Below, one piece after another: positions 8,022-16,391 of a stretch of 62,845 nucleotides of DNA. A model generated the notes under the pieces. The model did no database searches. It was given only the letters and a program-made list of their open reading frames with translations, and had not been told where the DNA came from. Numbering within the stretch: the first letter of the stretch is position 1; each line of letters opens with the position of its first letter. The position numbers were made by a program, and so were the translations under genes. Where the stretch lies: assembly GCA_016744335.1 (NCBI GenBank), contig JADGEO010000018.1:648-63492 (forward strand). The letters are read 5' to 3'. The stretch is from Anaerolineales bacterium. Its GTDB lineage: Bacteria; Chloroflexota; Anaerolineae; Anaerolineales; Villigracilaceae.

Positions 8022-8678
8022 ATGGAAAAAATTCTAGTAGATGCAGAAAAACGTGAAGTAATTGGTAAAAAAGTAAAAGTTTTACGCCGTGACGGCTTGT
8101 TGCCCGCAGTAATTTATGGGCATGGTATTGGCGATACGGCTATTGCGCTAAATCACAAAACCACCAGCAGAACTTTGGCTAAGGCAGAAAGTTCTAGCTT
8201 GATTACTGTTATATTAGACGGTAAAGAGTACCCAACTTTGGTACGTGAAAAACAATGGGATTATATTAAACGCTCTTTATTGCATGTTGATTTTCAAGTC
8301 GTTTCGATGACTGAGAAAGTTGCCGCGATGGTTCGTGTTGAGCTTGTTGGCACAGCCCCCGCCGTATCTGATTTTGGCGCGATTTTGATTTCTGGTTTGA
8401 ATGAAGTTGAAATTGAAGCCTTGCCCGCCGACTTGCCTGAAAGTCTTGAAGTAGATGTTTCAGGGCTTGAAAAAATTGGTGATACGGTTTTGATTCGTGA
8501 CCTTGAACTTTCAGATAAATTGGCTGTTCTCAATGATCCTAACTCAATGCTTGCTGTAACCAGCACCATAGAAGAAGAGATTAGCGAAAGCCTTGACGCA
8601 GGTGAAGCCCTCGAAGGTGAAGACGCCGAAGGTGCTGAAGGTGCTGAAGGTGAAGCCTCCGAAGAATCCGCAGAATAA
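8022..8678 (+). CDS. rplY: 50S ribosomal protein L25, Ctc form
   Basis: Binds 5S rRNA in the large subunit. Residues 1-90 are the L25 barrel (EKREVIGKKVKVLRRDGLLP, YGHG), residues ~95-185 the C-terminal Ctc/TL5 domain, and the last ~30 residues an Ala/Glu/Gly-rich acidic tail. The ATG at 8022 has GAGGAATTAAAG upstream. The leader (7940-8015) repeats TCGAGG three times and could fold in alternative ways. A strong terminator follows the stop. Confidence 0.92.
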   Translation: MEKILVDAEKREVIGKKVKVLRRDGLLPAVIYGHGIGDTAIALNHKTTSRTLAKAESSSLITVILDGKEYPTLVREKQWDYIKRSLLHVDFQVVSMTEKVAAMVRVELVGTAPAVSDFGAILISGLNEVEIEALPADLPESLEVDVSGLEKIGDTVLIRDLELSDKLAVLNDPNSMLAVTSTIEEEISESLDAGEALEGEDAEGAEGAEGEASEESAE

Positions 8679-8695
8679 TTTTAGTTTGAAGAATC

Positions 8696-8725
8696 AAAAG
8701 AGCGAGGCTTATGCCTCGCTCTTTT
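8696..8725 (+). terminator. Intrinsic terminator after L25 gene
   Basis: Perfect 13-bp stem (8696-8708 with 8713-8725), loop TTAT, ending in a T run. The A-rich 5' arm could also serve minus-strand transcription. Confidence 0.85.
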
Positions 8726-8735
8726 GCTTTTAATT

Positions 8736-8864
8736 AAGACCTAAGAGATCAGATTTTCTGAAGCGTGGCTCTTTGGTACCTTGAAGTATTTTCACAAAAA
8801 ATCGGTGAAATCTGTGGCTAAATTTATGACCTCGAAATCCTAAAGAGTTTTAAGTCTTAGGTCT
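8736..8864. repeat. Inverted repeat of AGACCTAAGA type
   Basis: AAGACCTAAGA (8736-8746) is matched by TCTTAGGTCT (8855-8864), about 110 bases apart, between two convergent genes. No ORF lies between the arms. Confidence 0.45.
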
Positions 8865-8869
8865 GATAT

Positions 8870-9490
8870 CTAAGTCTGTAGAATCGTCTTCAAAAAGTTG
8901 ACCGTAATCCGTGCTGTTGCTCCCCAAAGCAGTTCGCCATCGTAAGGTTGATAGGCGATTGTGGGGTGCTTTGCTTCTGCGTGTTGAAATTGCCAATAAT
9001 TTTTTGGGTTTGCCAACCAATTGAGTGGCATCGTAAAAACACGTCCAACTTCATAAGTCGAAACAGTAAAAGCATAAGCCCAAGGGAAAACGCCCACAAC
9101 GGGCGTGATTTGGAAATTTGTGACTGTGCGTACTTCGTTTATTCTCCCCAATAATTGAATATCTTTTGCCCTTAGCCCAATTTCTTCATCGGCTTCGCGC
9201 AGTGCTGTTTCTTCGAGTGTTTTGTCTTCAATATCGCAATGTCCGCCAGGAAAAGAAACTTGCCCGCTATGGTCGTTCATTGTGTCGGCACGGCGGGTGA
9301 AAAGCAGATGCCATTCTTGGGCATAAAAAGTAAGAGGGATGAGAACAGCCGCACATTTAAGGGGATTTTTAGTTTTTTGGGTGGGACGCTCAATATAGCC
9401 GTCCGTTGAAGGCATACTTTCTTTATGATAGCTTTGGCGGAGACGTTCCTGAATTTGGGCTTGGGTGGGGGTGGGGGAACTTGATTGCAT
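8870..9490 (-). CDS. Nudix hydrolase, CoA pyrophosphatase-like
   Basis: 206 aa. The Nudix box is complete: G, five residues, E, seven residues, then READEEIGL. The preceding LLFTRRADTMNDHSGQVSFPGG segment is typical of the NudL/YeaB branch, which cleaves coenzyme A or related nucleoside diphosphate derivatives using Mg2+ or Mn2+. It is last of three minus-strand genes (lipoprotein, TPR protein, Nudix) spaced by 9 and 25 bases. The substrate is inferred from family resemblance only. Confidence 0.85.
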   Translation of the reverse strand: MQSSSPTPTQAQIQERLRQSYHKESMPSTDGYIERPTQKTKNPLKCAAVLIPLTFYAQEWHLLFTRRADTMNDHSGQVSFPGGHCDIEDKTLEETALREADEEIGLRAKDIQLLGRINEVRTVTNFQITPVVGVFPWAYAFTVSTYEVGRVFTMPLNWLANPKNYWQFQHAEAKHPTIAYQPYDGELLWGATARITVNFLKTILQT

Positions 9491-9515
9491 AAAAGTGACT
9501 TGTGTTGTCTAAAAA

Positions 9516-9890
9516 TTATGCTTCATCGTTAGTGGTTGGTAATCTTTTTTCTAGCAAATCGGCTATTTCTTGCGCTTCTTTTAGATAGCCTAACGCTGTC
9601 AATTCATCTATAGTGCGTTGTCCATAGTTAAGAAGAGATTGCCATTGTTTTTTGCCTGCAAGGATGGTTAAGCCACGGGTGAGAAAGGGCATTCCCTCTT
9701 CAGGATTTTCAGCAAGCATATAGGCGCGTCCCGCGCGGAGATAATAGATGGGGGTGCGAGAATGGCGTCTTCTTTTGGCGTGTTGGGCTATTTTTTCAAA
9801 GGCTTTTCCAGCTTCGGCGTAATGCTCATTTTTCATTAACGCATTGGCGCGGCGCAGTGCGGGTGAGGAGTGGCGAGGTCTTCTTCTCAT
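9516..9890 (-). CDS. Small TPR-like helical protein
   Basis: 124 aa with a strongly basic N-terminus (RRRPRH) and three helix pairs resembling tetratricopeptide repeats (for example YYLRAGRAYMLAENPEEGMPF). AAGGAGAAAGG precedes the ATG. Probably a protein-interaction module, cytoplasmic; partner unknown. Likely co-transcribed with the lipoprotein gene nine bases upstream and the Nudix gene downstream. Confidence 0.6.
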   Translation of the reverse strand: MRRRPRHSSPALRRANALMKNEHYAEAGKAFEKIAQHAKRRRHSRTPIYYLRAGRAYMLAENPEEGMPFLTRGLTILAGKKQWQSLLNYGQRTIDELTALGYLKEAQEIADLLEKRLPTTNDEA

Positions 9891-9899
9891 CCTTTCTCC

Positions 9900-10802
9900 T
9901 TATTCTGCGGGGCGAAATTCGACCAATTCCATTGTCTCGTTCATGGCAATGGGGAAGGTCATTCCCTGCATTTTGACGCTTACCTCATCTATCTGCATTT
10001 CTAGCATACCAATATAAGGTTCAAAGAAATGAGTTGAGTGTATGATAAGCGTGCTGTCTAGTTGCATTCCGCTCATATTGAGAGAAATATCCATTGTCAT
10101 TTCTCTTGTTATTTCAATTACATTATTATAGGAGCCTGCCTCAACGGTGATGCTTTGCCCTGTCCCTACTGTTTGCCATTTCATTAAAACGGGGGAGTTA
10201 TCAATCGTCACCGTTATAGATTCACCTTCATACTCCATTGTGATTTCGCCGTTCACCATATATTCAGATTCCCAAGCCATATCCCAATTATTGGAGACCA
10301 AAGTCTCTTCGGTAGGGGCAATAAAACCTGAGATATATTCCATTGTCATTTCACCCGCGACCATATCGCCGAGAACGGTGCCCATTGAAATAGCAGGGAA
10401 GTGTTTAATTACGCCATCTTCACATTCAACGGCAGATTGGGTCGTGATGCCTGTACCTATATTGAGCATATCTACTCTGGCAAAATTCCCTTCTACTGTG
10501 GCAACCGTCATGCCCGTTTTTATGTCTCCTTCGGGGCTGGTGCTTTTGTAGACCATCTGTTGCCCTTCAAGAAGGGGATAAAGGATATTATAGCAAGCAA
10601 GGTTTTCGGTAGAGTTGTCTATAGGGTTTTCTATAGCAACGTCCTCTGCTGTAGGTATAAGTTCTGGCTCAGCAGAGGAGGCGTTGTCTTCTGCCTCAGC
10701 AGATGAGGCGTTGTCTTCTGGTTTTTCTGATGTGAGGAAATTGCAAGAAAGGGTAAATATAATCAGAATGGTAAGTAGGGGGTATAGGTATTTTTTATTC
10801 AT
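9900..10802 (-). CDS. Conserved lipoprotein of unknown function
   Basis: 300 aa. The ATG at 10800-10802 has GGAGAAAAT upstream and begins a signal peptide with lipobox FTLSC, so the mature protein is anchored outside by a lipidated Cys at about residue 20. A 27-bp tandem duplication encodes the EDNASSAE linker just after it. The rest is predicted beta-rich with repeated MTMD/GEMTMEY-type strands, like a surface-exposed beta sandwich. No function recognised. The longer reading to 10949 is excluded by the lipobox and ribosome site. Confidence 0.65.
   Translation of the reverse strand: MNKKYLYPLLTILIIFTLSCNFLTSEKPEDNASSAEAEDNASSAEPELIPTAEDVAIENPIDNSTENLACYNILYPLLEGQQMVYKSTSPEGDIKTGMTVATVEGNFARVDMLNIGTGITTQSAVECEDGVIKHFPAISMGTVLGDMVAGEMTMEYISGFIAPTEETLVSNNWDMAWESEYMVNGEITMEYEGESITVTIDNSPVLMKWQTVGTGQSITVEAGSYNNVIEITREMTMDISLNMSGMQLDSTLIIHSTHFFEPYIGMLEMQIDEVSVKMQGMTFPIAMNETMELVEFRPAE
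10672..10720. repeat. 27-bp tandem duplication in lipoprotein linker
   Basis: Unit GCAGAKGAGGCGTTGTCTTCTG plus five more bases, one full and one nearly full copy, encoding the duplicated acidic linker EDNASSAE of the lipoprotein. Confidence 0.7.
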
Positions 10803-10894
10803 ATTTTCTCCATTATAAAACGTGAAGGTGTGAAACATAAAATTTTGGTAATGGTAAATTTTGACTGATAGAAAAATATGTGTCTCGCACTTTT

Positions 10895-10987
10895 CCCCCT
10901 TCCTAGCCTTCCCCCGAAGGGGGAAGGGACATGTCTCACAGAGACACATTCTCCCCCTCGGGGGAGATGTCCGAAGGACAGAGGGGG
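10895..10987 (+). repeat. CCCCC-type multi-hairpin interspersed repeat
   Basis: A 93-base element made of nested palindromes: CCTTCCCCCGAAGGGGGAAGG, TGTCTC/GAGACA, TCTCCCCCTCGGGGGAGA and TGTCCGAAGGACA, bounded by CCCCCT and AGGGGG. A shorter copy lies in reverse orientation inside the isopentenyl phosphate kinase gene at 52599-52668. Confidence 0.75.
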
Positions 10988-11027
10988 CAAACGTCAGTCG
11001 ATTTTAGCCACTACCAAAATTTTTAGT

Positions 11028-11852
11028 TCACTCTTCGCTTTTTTCTTCTCTCTCTGGTTGCTCCGTTCTCGTTACAGATCGCGCAAAAATCAAAAAGCCC
11101 GTATGGGCTATCATCCTATCTGTGGGGCGTAGGCGTGAAGATTGGGGTTTATAATAGCGCAACATGATTTCGCAAACTTCAATAAAGGCAAATTCGCTTC
11201 TGTTTAGGGCTAAAAGGAGTTCTTCTACTTGGTTAAATGTTGGCACAAGGCTTCCAAAATATCCGCCGGGTTTCAGTGCGGTGCGTACTTGTGCCAAATA
11301 ATCGTGTGGGTTGCGTACGTCTAGGAATAACGCGTCCACGTTGAGGGCAGGAAAACCTTCACCAATATCGCTCACGTTGAAATCCACGCGCGTCTCTAAT
11401 CCCAGTCGGGTCAGATTCTTTTTGGCAAGTTTTTGCATCTTTTCGCGAATTTCATAGCTGTAGACGTGTCCATCATCCCCCACTGCGTGTGCTAAAGCGG
11501 TGGTCATTGAGCCTGATCCCGTTCCTGCTTCGATGACGCGGGATCCCGCCCCGATGCCCATTGTGACGAGGATAAATCCTATATCTTTAGGGTAAAGAAT
11601 TTGGGTATTGCGTGGCATATCTCTCAAAACATCGGCTAGTGAGGGTGAAAAGAGATAAAAAGGCGCGTCTGTGTGGCTATAAACTTGTGTGCCCCAAGGC
11701 AAGCCGATGAGGTCGTCGTGTTTCAAAATGCCGCGGTGGGTGTGAAAATCCATGCCTGTTTTGAGCGTGATAATAAAATGCTTATGGCGTTGCCCAACGA
11801 GCAAAACTAGGTCGCCATCTTGAGCGTGTGTTGTGTGTTTATTCCATGTCAT
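11028..11852 (-). CDS. trmI: tRNA (adenine-58-N1)-methyltransferase
   Basis: Methylates A58 in the T loop of tRNAs using SAM. Residues 1-80 form the N-terminal beta domain, with the conserved MDFHTHRGILKHDDLIG; SAM motif I is VIEAGTGSGSMTTALA, and LFLDVRNPHDYL and LVPTFNQVEELL are the later Rossmann motifs. 274 aa is normal. It lies four bases behind the LysE-type gene, as third gene of a minus-strand group. The last ~15 residues are a charged tail. Confidence 0.9.
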   Translation of the reverse strand: MTWNKHTTHAQDGDLVLLVGQRHKHFIITLKTGMDFHTHRGILKHDDLIGLPWGTQVYSHTDAPFYLFSPSLADVLRDMPRNTQILYPKDIGFILVTMGIGAGSRVIEAGTGSGSMTTALAHAVGDDGHVYSYEIREKMQKLAKKNLTRLGLETRVDFNVSDIGEGFPALNVDALFLDVRNPHDYLAQVRTALKPGGYFGSLVPTFNQVEELLLALNRSEFAFIEVCEIMLRYYKPQSSRLRPTDRMIAHTGFLIFARSVTRTEQPEREEKSEE

Positions 11853-11856
11853 TTGG

Positions 11857-12462
11857 TTATCTTACCACGATGCCGAGATAGAGTTGATAAATGCCAAAAA
11901 CAAATAAGGCAATTGTTGCGATGAGTAATAGGACGCGGCGGAAGCGCACGTGTTTTTGGCTTGCTTGCCCTAAAATAACGATGAGTGCGAGGTTGAGCGA
12001 TATCATTGTTCCATAGAATGCCAACATAAAGCTGATGCCGAGCGAAGGGCTTTCTGCTAGTCCCTGTAAAAAAATGGGACCGCTTACCAGACTCCAAAAA
12101 ATATAGGGTCCTGGGCTAAGAAAGTTCATCGTAGCCGCTTTCCATATACTTTGCTTTTTGGTTTCTATGGGGGCATTTTCATCAAAATTGCGCCATTGGT
12201 GAAAAGAAGAATAGGCTAAAAAGAGAATAAAAATTCCACCTGCAATATAAAGCCCGCGTTGCAAAGATTCTGGCATTTGTTTAAGCACAAATACCGCGAG
12301 AATGATGATAGGTCCGTCACTCACCAGTGGGGCAAAGGCGGCAATGAGTGTCTTGCGCCAGCCATTTGCCAGCGTTTGGGTGATGAGATAGGTCTGAAAA
12401 GGTCCTGGTTGTGCACCAGCGGCGAATCCGAGAGTGAGTCCTGAGATGATGTAAGGGAGCAT
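11857..12462 (-). CDS. LysE/RhtB-family exporter
   Basis: 201 aa with six hydrophobic helices. The N-terminal GLTLGFAAGAQPGPFQTYLI is the LysE-family signature (usually G-x-x-PGP). Members export amino acids such as lysine, threonine or homoserine; the substrate cannot be told here. Middle of a tightly spaced group: exonuclease 13 bases upstream, trmI four bases downstream. Confidence 0.82.
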   Translation of the reverse strand: MLPYIISGLTLGFAAGAQPGPFQTYLITQTLANGWRKTLIAAFAPLVSDGPIIILAVFVLKQMPESLQRGLYIAGGIFILFLAYSSFHQWRNFDENAPIETKKQSIWKAATMNFLSPGPYIFWSLVSGPIFLQGLAESPSLGISFMLAFYGTMISLNLALIVILGQASQKHVRFRRVLLLIATIALFVFGIYQLYLGIVVR

Positions 12463-12475
12463 AGTGAGCCTTTGA

Positions 12476-13237
12476 CTAAAAAAATGAAAATTGGGTGTTA
12501 TTGGCGGTTAAAAGTGCCGAAATCTTTTTCTCCCAATCAGGGATCCAGCGTACAAAATCTTCCCGTTCTGGTGGGCTAGACATCCAAGAAGTATCGGGCT
12601 TAGGGATGTTGAAACATTCCTTAACTGTCATCAAATGCGGCACAGAAACAGATTGTGGTTTCCCACGTCCACTTGTCCAGCGGATTTTATGTGTTTTTTC
12701 GATATCTTTTGCTAAAGCTAAAGTCTGTTCTACATCTCCGCGTAGGTAGGTTAAAACGGCATCGTGTTCACCCTCTGCCCAGAGTTTTGGTGCCATCCCG
12801 CCGTTCATATCGTAGAGCATTTCGCCATTTTTTAACTCTAATTCATGAACTTTGCTGCCAATCCCCGCGCCTTTAAGGGCTTTGTCTAATCCTAAAAACC
12901 AGCCTTTTTTAAATGTCACTAAGAGCATTAAATCAATATGGTTGAGTGCTAACTCACCACATTCTTCAACCATATCGCTCTCATCTGCTAAAAGTCTAAA
13001 GTCAAATCCGCATCCATTCCATGTGACAAAGGTATAGCCTTCTTTGGCGTATGTCATTAAGTCATGTACCGTTTTCTGATTTTCTTCTTTTGTCAGTTGC
13101 GGTACGCCTTGCCAAAATTTAACTTCATCATGCGCAACAGCCGAACAACTGATTCCAAGTGGGGAATGTTCAAATAGGTTGCCTGAGAAATTATCAATAA
13201 CTTTTGAGATTTCTATATCAAATGAAATGAGTTTCAT
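12476..13237 (-). CDS. DEDDy-type 3'-5' exonuclease-like protein
   Basis: 253 aa RNase H-fold protein. Exo I is FDIEIS (D7, E9), Exo II is TWNGCGFDFRLL, and Exo III is YLRGDVEQT, where Tyr-x3-Asp identifies the DEDDy branch. The catalytic set is therefore complete and two-metal nuclease activity is expected. No polymerase, helicase or Zn domain is attached, so its nucleic-acid target is unknown. First gene of the exonuclease-LysE-trmI group. Confidence 0.78.
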   Translation of the reverse strand: MKLISFDIEISKVIDNFSGNLFEHSPLGISCSAVAHDEVKFWQGVPQLTKEENQKTVHDLMTYAKEGYTFVTWNGCGFDFRLLADESDMVEECGELALNHIDLMLLVTFKKGWFLGLDKALKGAGIGSKVHELELKNGEMLYDMNGGMAPKLWAEGEHDAVLTYLRGDVEQTLALAKDIEKTHKIRWTSGRGKPQSVSVPHLMTVKECFNIPKPDTSWMSSPPEREDFVRWIPDWEKKISALLTANNTQFSFF

Positions 13238-13305
13238 GGTGTGTTCCTTTTTATGTTTTTTCTACTATTTTTGGGTTCGAACATAAATAAATCAGATAAT
13301 CGATG

Positions 13306-13416
13306 CCGCATGGACGTAAACGTCCACGCTCAAGGCTGAAGCCTGCTAAAGCAGACTCTTCTCAGCCGACTTTAGTCGGGTTTAGCCCATTAGCACGGGC
13401 GTTAACGCCCATGCGG
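13306..13416. repeat. REP-like cluster of five palindromes
   Basis: Outer arms CCGCATGG (13306-13313) and CCATGCGG (13409-13416) enclose GGACGT-AA-ACGTCC, AGGCT-GA-AGCCT, CTGCT-AA-AGCAG, CCGAC-TTTA-GTCGG and GGGCGTTAACGCCC, almost head to tail. It resembles REP/BIME-type elements spread by REP-associated transposases; no transposase gene is in the window. Confidence 0.75.
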
Positions 13417-13530
13417 AGTTAGATTTATCCTAAAAATAAGAATAACTATAAACTTGTGTTTTTCAAAGAAATTGCCTAAGAAAATTATCATGAAAGGATA
13501 CCAGATTTTTCTAAACCTGAGCAAATCGGC

Positions 13531-13536
13531 TATAAT
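13531..13536 (+). promoter_or_regulatory. -10 box of PLD lipoprotein gene
   Basis: TATAAT 27 bases before the ATG at 13563, with no good -35 at 16-18 bp. Confidence 0.4.
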
Positions 13537-13562
13537 TGGCATACTTAATTTTTAGGAGAAAA

Positions 13563-14687
13563 ATGCGTATAGTCCCCATCATCCTTTCTGTTTTTATTTT
13601 AATATCTGCTTGCCAACCGATTTCCACCGAAACCCCTCCACCTCCAACAGCTGTTAAAAATAGTGTTGACCAAAAAGAAATCCCATTGGATATAGGATAC
13701 GGTGTAGATGGCGGTTGGTACGAACTCTACTTCACCGACCCCGTACATTCAGATGCACATTCTTACCGTGGCGGACCCGACCGTGAGCTTGCTGAGGCGA
13801 TAAATAACGCCAGGCTAAGCGTAGACCTTGCCGTTTATAGCATGAGTCTCTGGAGCATTCAAGACGCATTATTAGACGCACATCATCGCGGTGTAGATGT
13901 ACACATCGTCATGGAAAGTGGCAATATGGATCGTGATGTTCCACAAGAATTGCTCGAAGCTGGCATCCCCATTATTGGCGACCGCCGTGCGGGATTAATG
14001 CACGATAAATTCGTCATCATAGACCGTTCAGAACTTTGGGTAGGTTCAATGAATTTCACCGTTGGTGGTGGATACGAAGATAATAATAATTTAATGCGCT
14101 TTTATTCTCAAAAGCTCATTGAAAATTATCAGACAGAATTTGACGAAATGTTTGTAGATGATCATTTCGGAAAAGACACTGTTGCTGATACCCCTAATCC
14201 ATCCACCTATGTCAATGGCACATTAATTGAAACCTACTTTTCCCCCGATGATGGCGTTCAAGATGTAATTATTGAGCAAATCAATAACGCAGAAGAGAGC
14301 ATCTTCTTCATGGCGTTTTCTTTCACCTCAGACCCTATCTCTGAAGCCATTCAAGCTCGTGCGGAAGATGGAATTGTTGTGGCGGGCGTGATGGATGAAA
14401 CTCAAATCAACTCTAATCAGGGTGGTGAATACGATACCTTTGCTCAAGCAGGTTTTGATGTTCGCAAAGATGGCATAGAAGGATTAATGCACCACAAGGT
14501 TTTTATTATTGACGAAAGAATTGTAATTACGGGATCTTATAATTTTTCGCTTAGTGCAGAAGAACGTAACAATGAGAATATCCTTGTAATTTATAATAGT
14601 GAGATTGCAGAAGAGTTTTTAAAAGAATTTGATAGGGTTCAAGTGCAAGCAGAAGAACCGCAGGAGAATGAAAATGAAGAAGAATAA
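13563..14687 (+). CDS. Phospholipase D-family lipoprotein with two HKD motifs
   Basis: 374 aa. TAGGAGAAAA precedes the ATG; the signal peptide ends in lipobox ISAC. Two HKD motifs are complete: HDKFVIID (H147) and HHKVFIID (H310), each followed by GS-x-NF. Such pairs build one active site that cleaves phosphodiesters of lipids or nucleic acids. Surface-anchored placement suggests action on external substrates, for example DNA, as in Nuc-like nucleases. The last ~15 residues are acidic. It overlaps the next gene by 14 bases, so the two are probably translationally coupled. Confidence 0.85.
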   Translation: MRIVPIILSVFILISACQPISTETPPPPTAVKNSVDQKEIPLDIGYGVDGGWYELYFTDPVHSDAHSYRGGPDRELAEAINNARLSVDLAVYSMSLWSIQDALLDAHHRGVDVHIVMESGNMDRDVPQELLEAGIPIIGDRRAGLMHDKFVIIDRSELWVGSMNFTVGGGYEDNNNLMRFYSQKLIENYQTEFDEMFVDDHFGKDTVADTPNPSTYVNGTLIETYFSPDDGVQDVIIEQINNAEESIFFMAFSFTSDPISEAIQARAEDGIVVAGVMDETQINSNQGGEYDTFAQAGFDVRKDGIEGLMHHKVFIIDERIVITGSYNFSLSAEERNNENILVIYNSEIAEEFLKEFDRVQVQAEEPQENENEEE

Positions 14688-16197
14688 TTGGCTCACATGT
14701 GGAATTATCGTACTCATATTATTTTGTGGGGGGAGTGTGTTTTTCCTCGGCGGATTAGGTGTTCTTGCCGCCGTCTTTGGCGATGATACATCGGCAGAAA
14801 ACACAAGCACCACTGTACCTGTTGCAGAAGCCCCCACACAAAGTGAATTAGCAACCACCCATCCCGAAAATCTATATGAATCGGTAGTTCAAATTATCGC
14901 TCTTGTAGATATGGATGGTGGAGTTGTCGAAGGTTGGACAGGCTCAGGGTCTATAATTTCTCCAGATGGATTAATCCTAACCAATGCCCATGTTGTTCTT
15001 TCCGATAAATTCTATGATGTTAATGGGCTGATTGTTGCCTTAACAACCGACCCTGATTACCCCGCCGCACCGCGCTACCGTGCCGAAGTAATGCAAGTTA
15101 ATGAAGCCTTAGATTTAGCTGTAATCCGCATTATTACCGATTTAGATGGAAATCCTGTTGATTATGCAACCCTTAACTTACCTGCCATCCCGCTGGGTGA
15201 TTCAGATGCACTTGAATTGGGCGGCGACCTTACCATTTTGGGGTATCCCGGAATTGGGGGCGCAACCATCACCCTCACTTCTGGTAAAGTGGGTGGATTT
15301 ACCACTGAAAGTGGCGTAGGACAGCGTGCTTTCATTAAAACCTCCGCAACAATTTCTGGTGGAAATAGCGGGGGGCTTGCCGTTAATCAAGACGAAGAAC
15401 TTATCGGGGTGCCAACTCAGCTCGGTTATGGCGGAGATGATCAATATGTAGACTGTCGTGTCCTCGCCGACACCAATCGCGATGGCTTTGTAGACGACAA
15501 CGATAACTGCATTCCCACTGGCGGATTTATAAACGCACTTCGCCCTATAAAATTAGCCTTGCCCTTAATCGAAGCCGCAGCACGGGGGGAAATTAACTTT
15601 GTTTCTGTGCCTCAACCAGTTGTTGAAACTGTCCCCGTTCAAGTTGGTGGAACACTGCTTTATCAAGACGATTTTTCAAACCCCTCAAGTGGCTGGAGCG
15701 AGTATAGTGCAGATGCGGGGTATACCCGCTATCAAGACGGGCAATATCTTGTTGAAGTCAATCAACCTGATTATTCAGTTTGGGGCAACTACAATAACGA
15801 CACCTACACCGACACCATTATCAATGTAGATGTACAAGTTTTACAATCTGCAAATGGCACAGGCGGATTCGGCGTTATGTGTCGTTATACAGATAACGAA
15901 AATTATTACCAACTCGAAGTGGACGAAGATGGTTATTTCATCATTTACAAATACCTCAACGGTGAATTCATTGCCCTCTACGATTGGAATAACTTAGACG
16001 CACTCAAAAACAGAAATACAATGACCCTCACCGCCTCGTGCATTGGAAATGAGCTTACCCTAGCAGTAGACAACCAAGTTATTGCCAGTGTCACCGATAG
16101 CAGTTTCTCACAAGGATATATTGGTCTGGTGGGTGGTACATTTGATGATGTTGGGATTCGCGTGGGATTTGACAACATCACAGTTTATGCGCCATAA
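14674..16197 (+). CDS. Secreted/membrane-anchored HtrA-like serine protease with C-terminal lectin-like domain
   Basis: 507 aa. One N-terminal transmembrane helix, then a trypsin-like domain with H106 (LTNAHVV), D147 (DLAVIRI) and S232 (SGGNSGGLA). A Ca-binding type loop, DTNRDGFVDDND (266-277), is inserted between two Cys shortly after the active Ser. There is no PDZ domain; instead residues ~330-507 form a beta-sandwich domain of the concanavalin/LamG (DUF1080-like) type starting DDFSNPSSGW. AGGAG seven bases before 14674 decides the start. Probably a cell-surface protease coupled to the PLD protein. Confidence 0.8.
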   Translation: MKKNNWLTCGIIVLILFCGGSVFFLGGLGVLAAVFGDDTSAENTSTTVPVAEAPTQSELATTHPENLYESVVQIIALVDMDGGVVEGWTGSGSIISPDGLILTNAHVVLSDKFYDVNGLIVALTTDPDYPAAPRYRAEVMQVNEALDLAVIRIITDLDGNPVDYATLNLPAIPLGDSDALELGGDLTILGYPGIGGATITLTSGKVGGFTTESGVGQRAFIKTSATISGGNSGGLAVNQDEELIGVPTQLGYGGDDQYVDCRVLADTNRDGFVDDNDNCIPTGGFINALRPIKLALPLIEAAARGEINFVSVPQPVVETVPVQVGGTLLYQDDFSNPSSGWSEYSADAGYTRYQDGQYLVEVNQPDYSVWGNYNNDTYTDTIINVDVQVLQSANGTGGFGVMCRYTDNENYYQLEVDEDGYFIIYKYLNGEFIALYDWNNLDALKNRNTMTLTASCIGNELTLAVDNQVIASVTDSSFSQGYIGLVGGTFDDVGIRVGFDNITVYAP

Positions 16198-16204
16198 CCT
16201 AAGC

Positions 16205-16260
16205 GCACCCGCGACGGATGTGATTTGAACTTGAGTGCCTCCATCAACATTATACGGGCG
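16205..16260 (+). repeat. Dispersed GCGCGTG..TTTGAACTTGA repeat, copy 1
   Basis: Shares GATTTGAACTTGAGTGCC and flanks with copies at 19788, 25944 and 60372. It fills part of the 194-base gap before the MoxR gene; nothing else is seen in that gap. Confidence 0.5.
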
Positions 16261-16391
16261 TAGACGTGTACAGCGCAGAGATGCTTACGCTGAAACTTAT
16301 GCTTGGGTTTTAGCAATTAAGCCAAAAACGCGTGCGTCGCGGCTCATCATCTTCCCTATCTGCTATCAGCGGCATTAAAAAAGGATTATCT

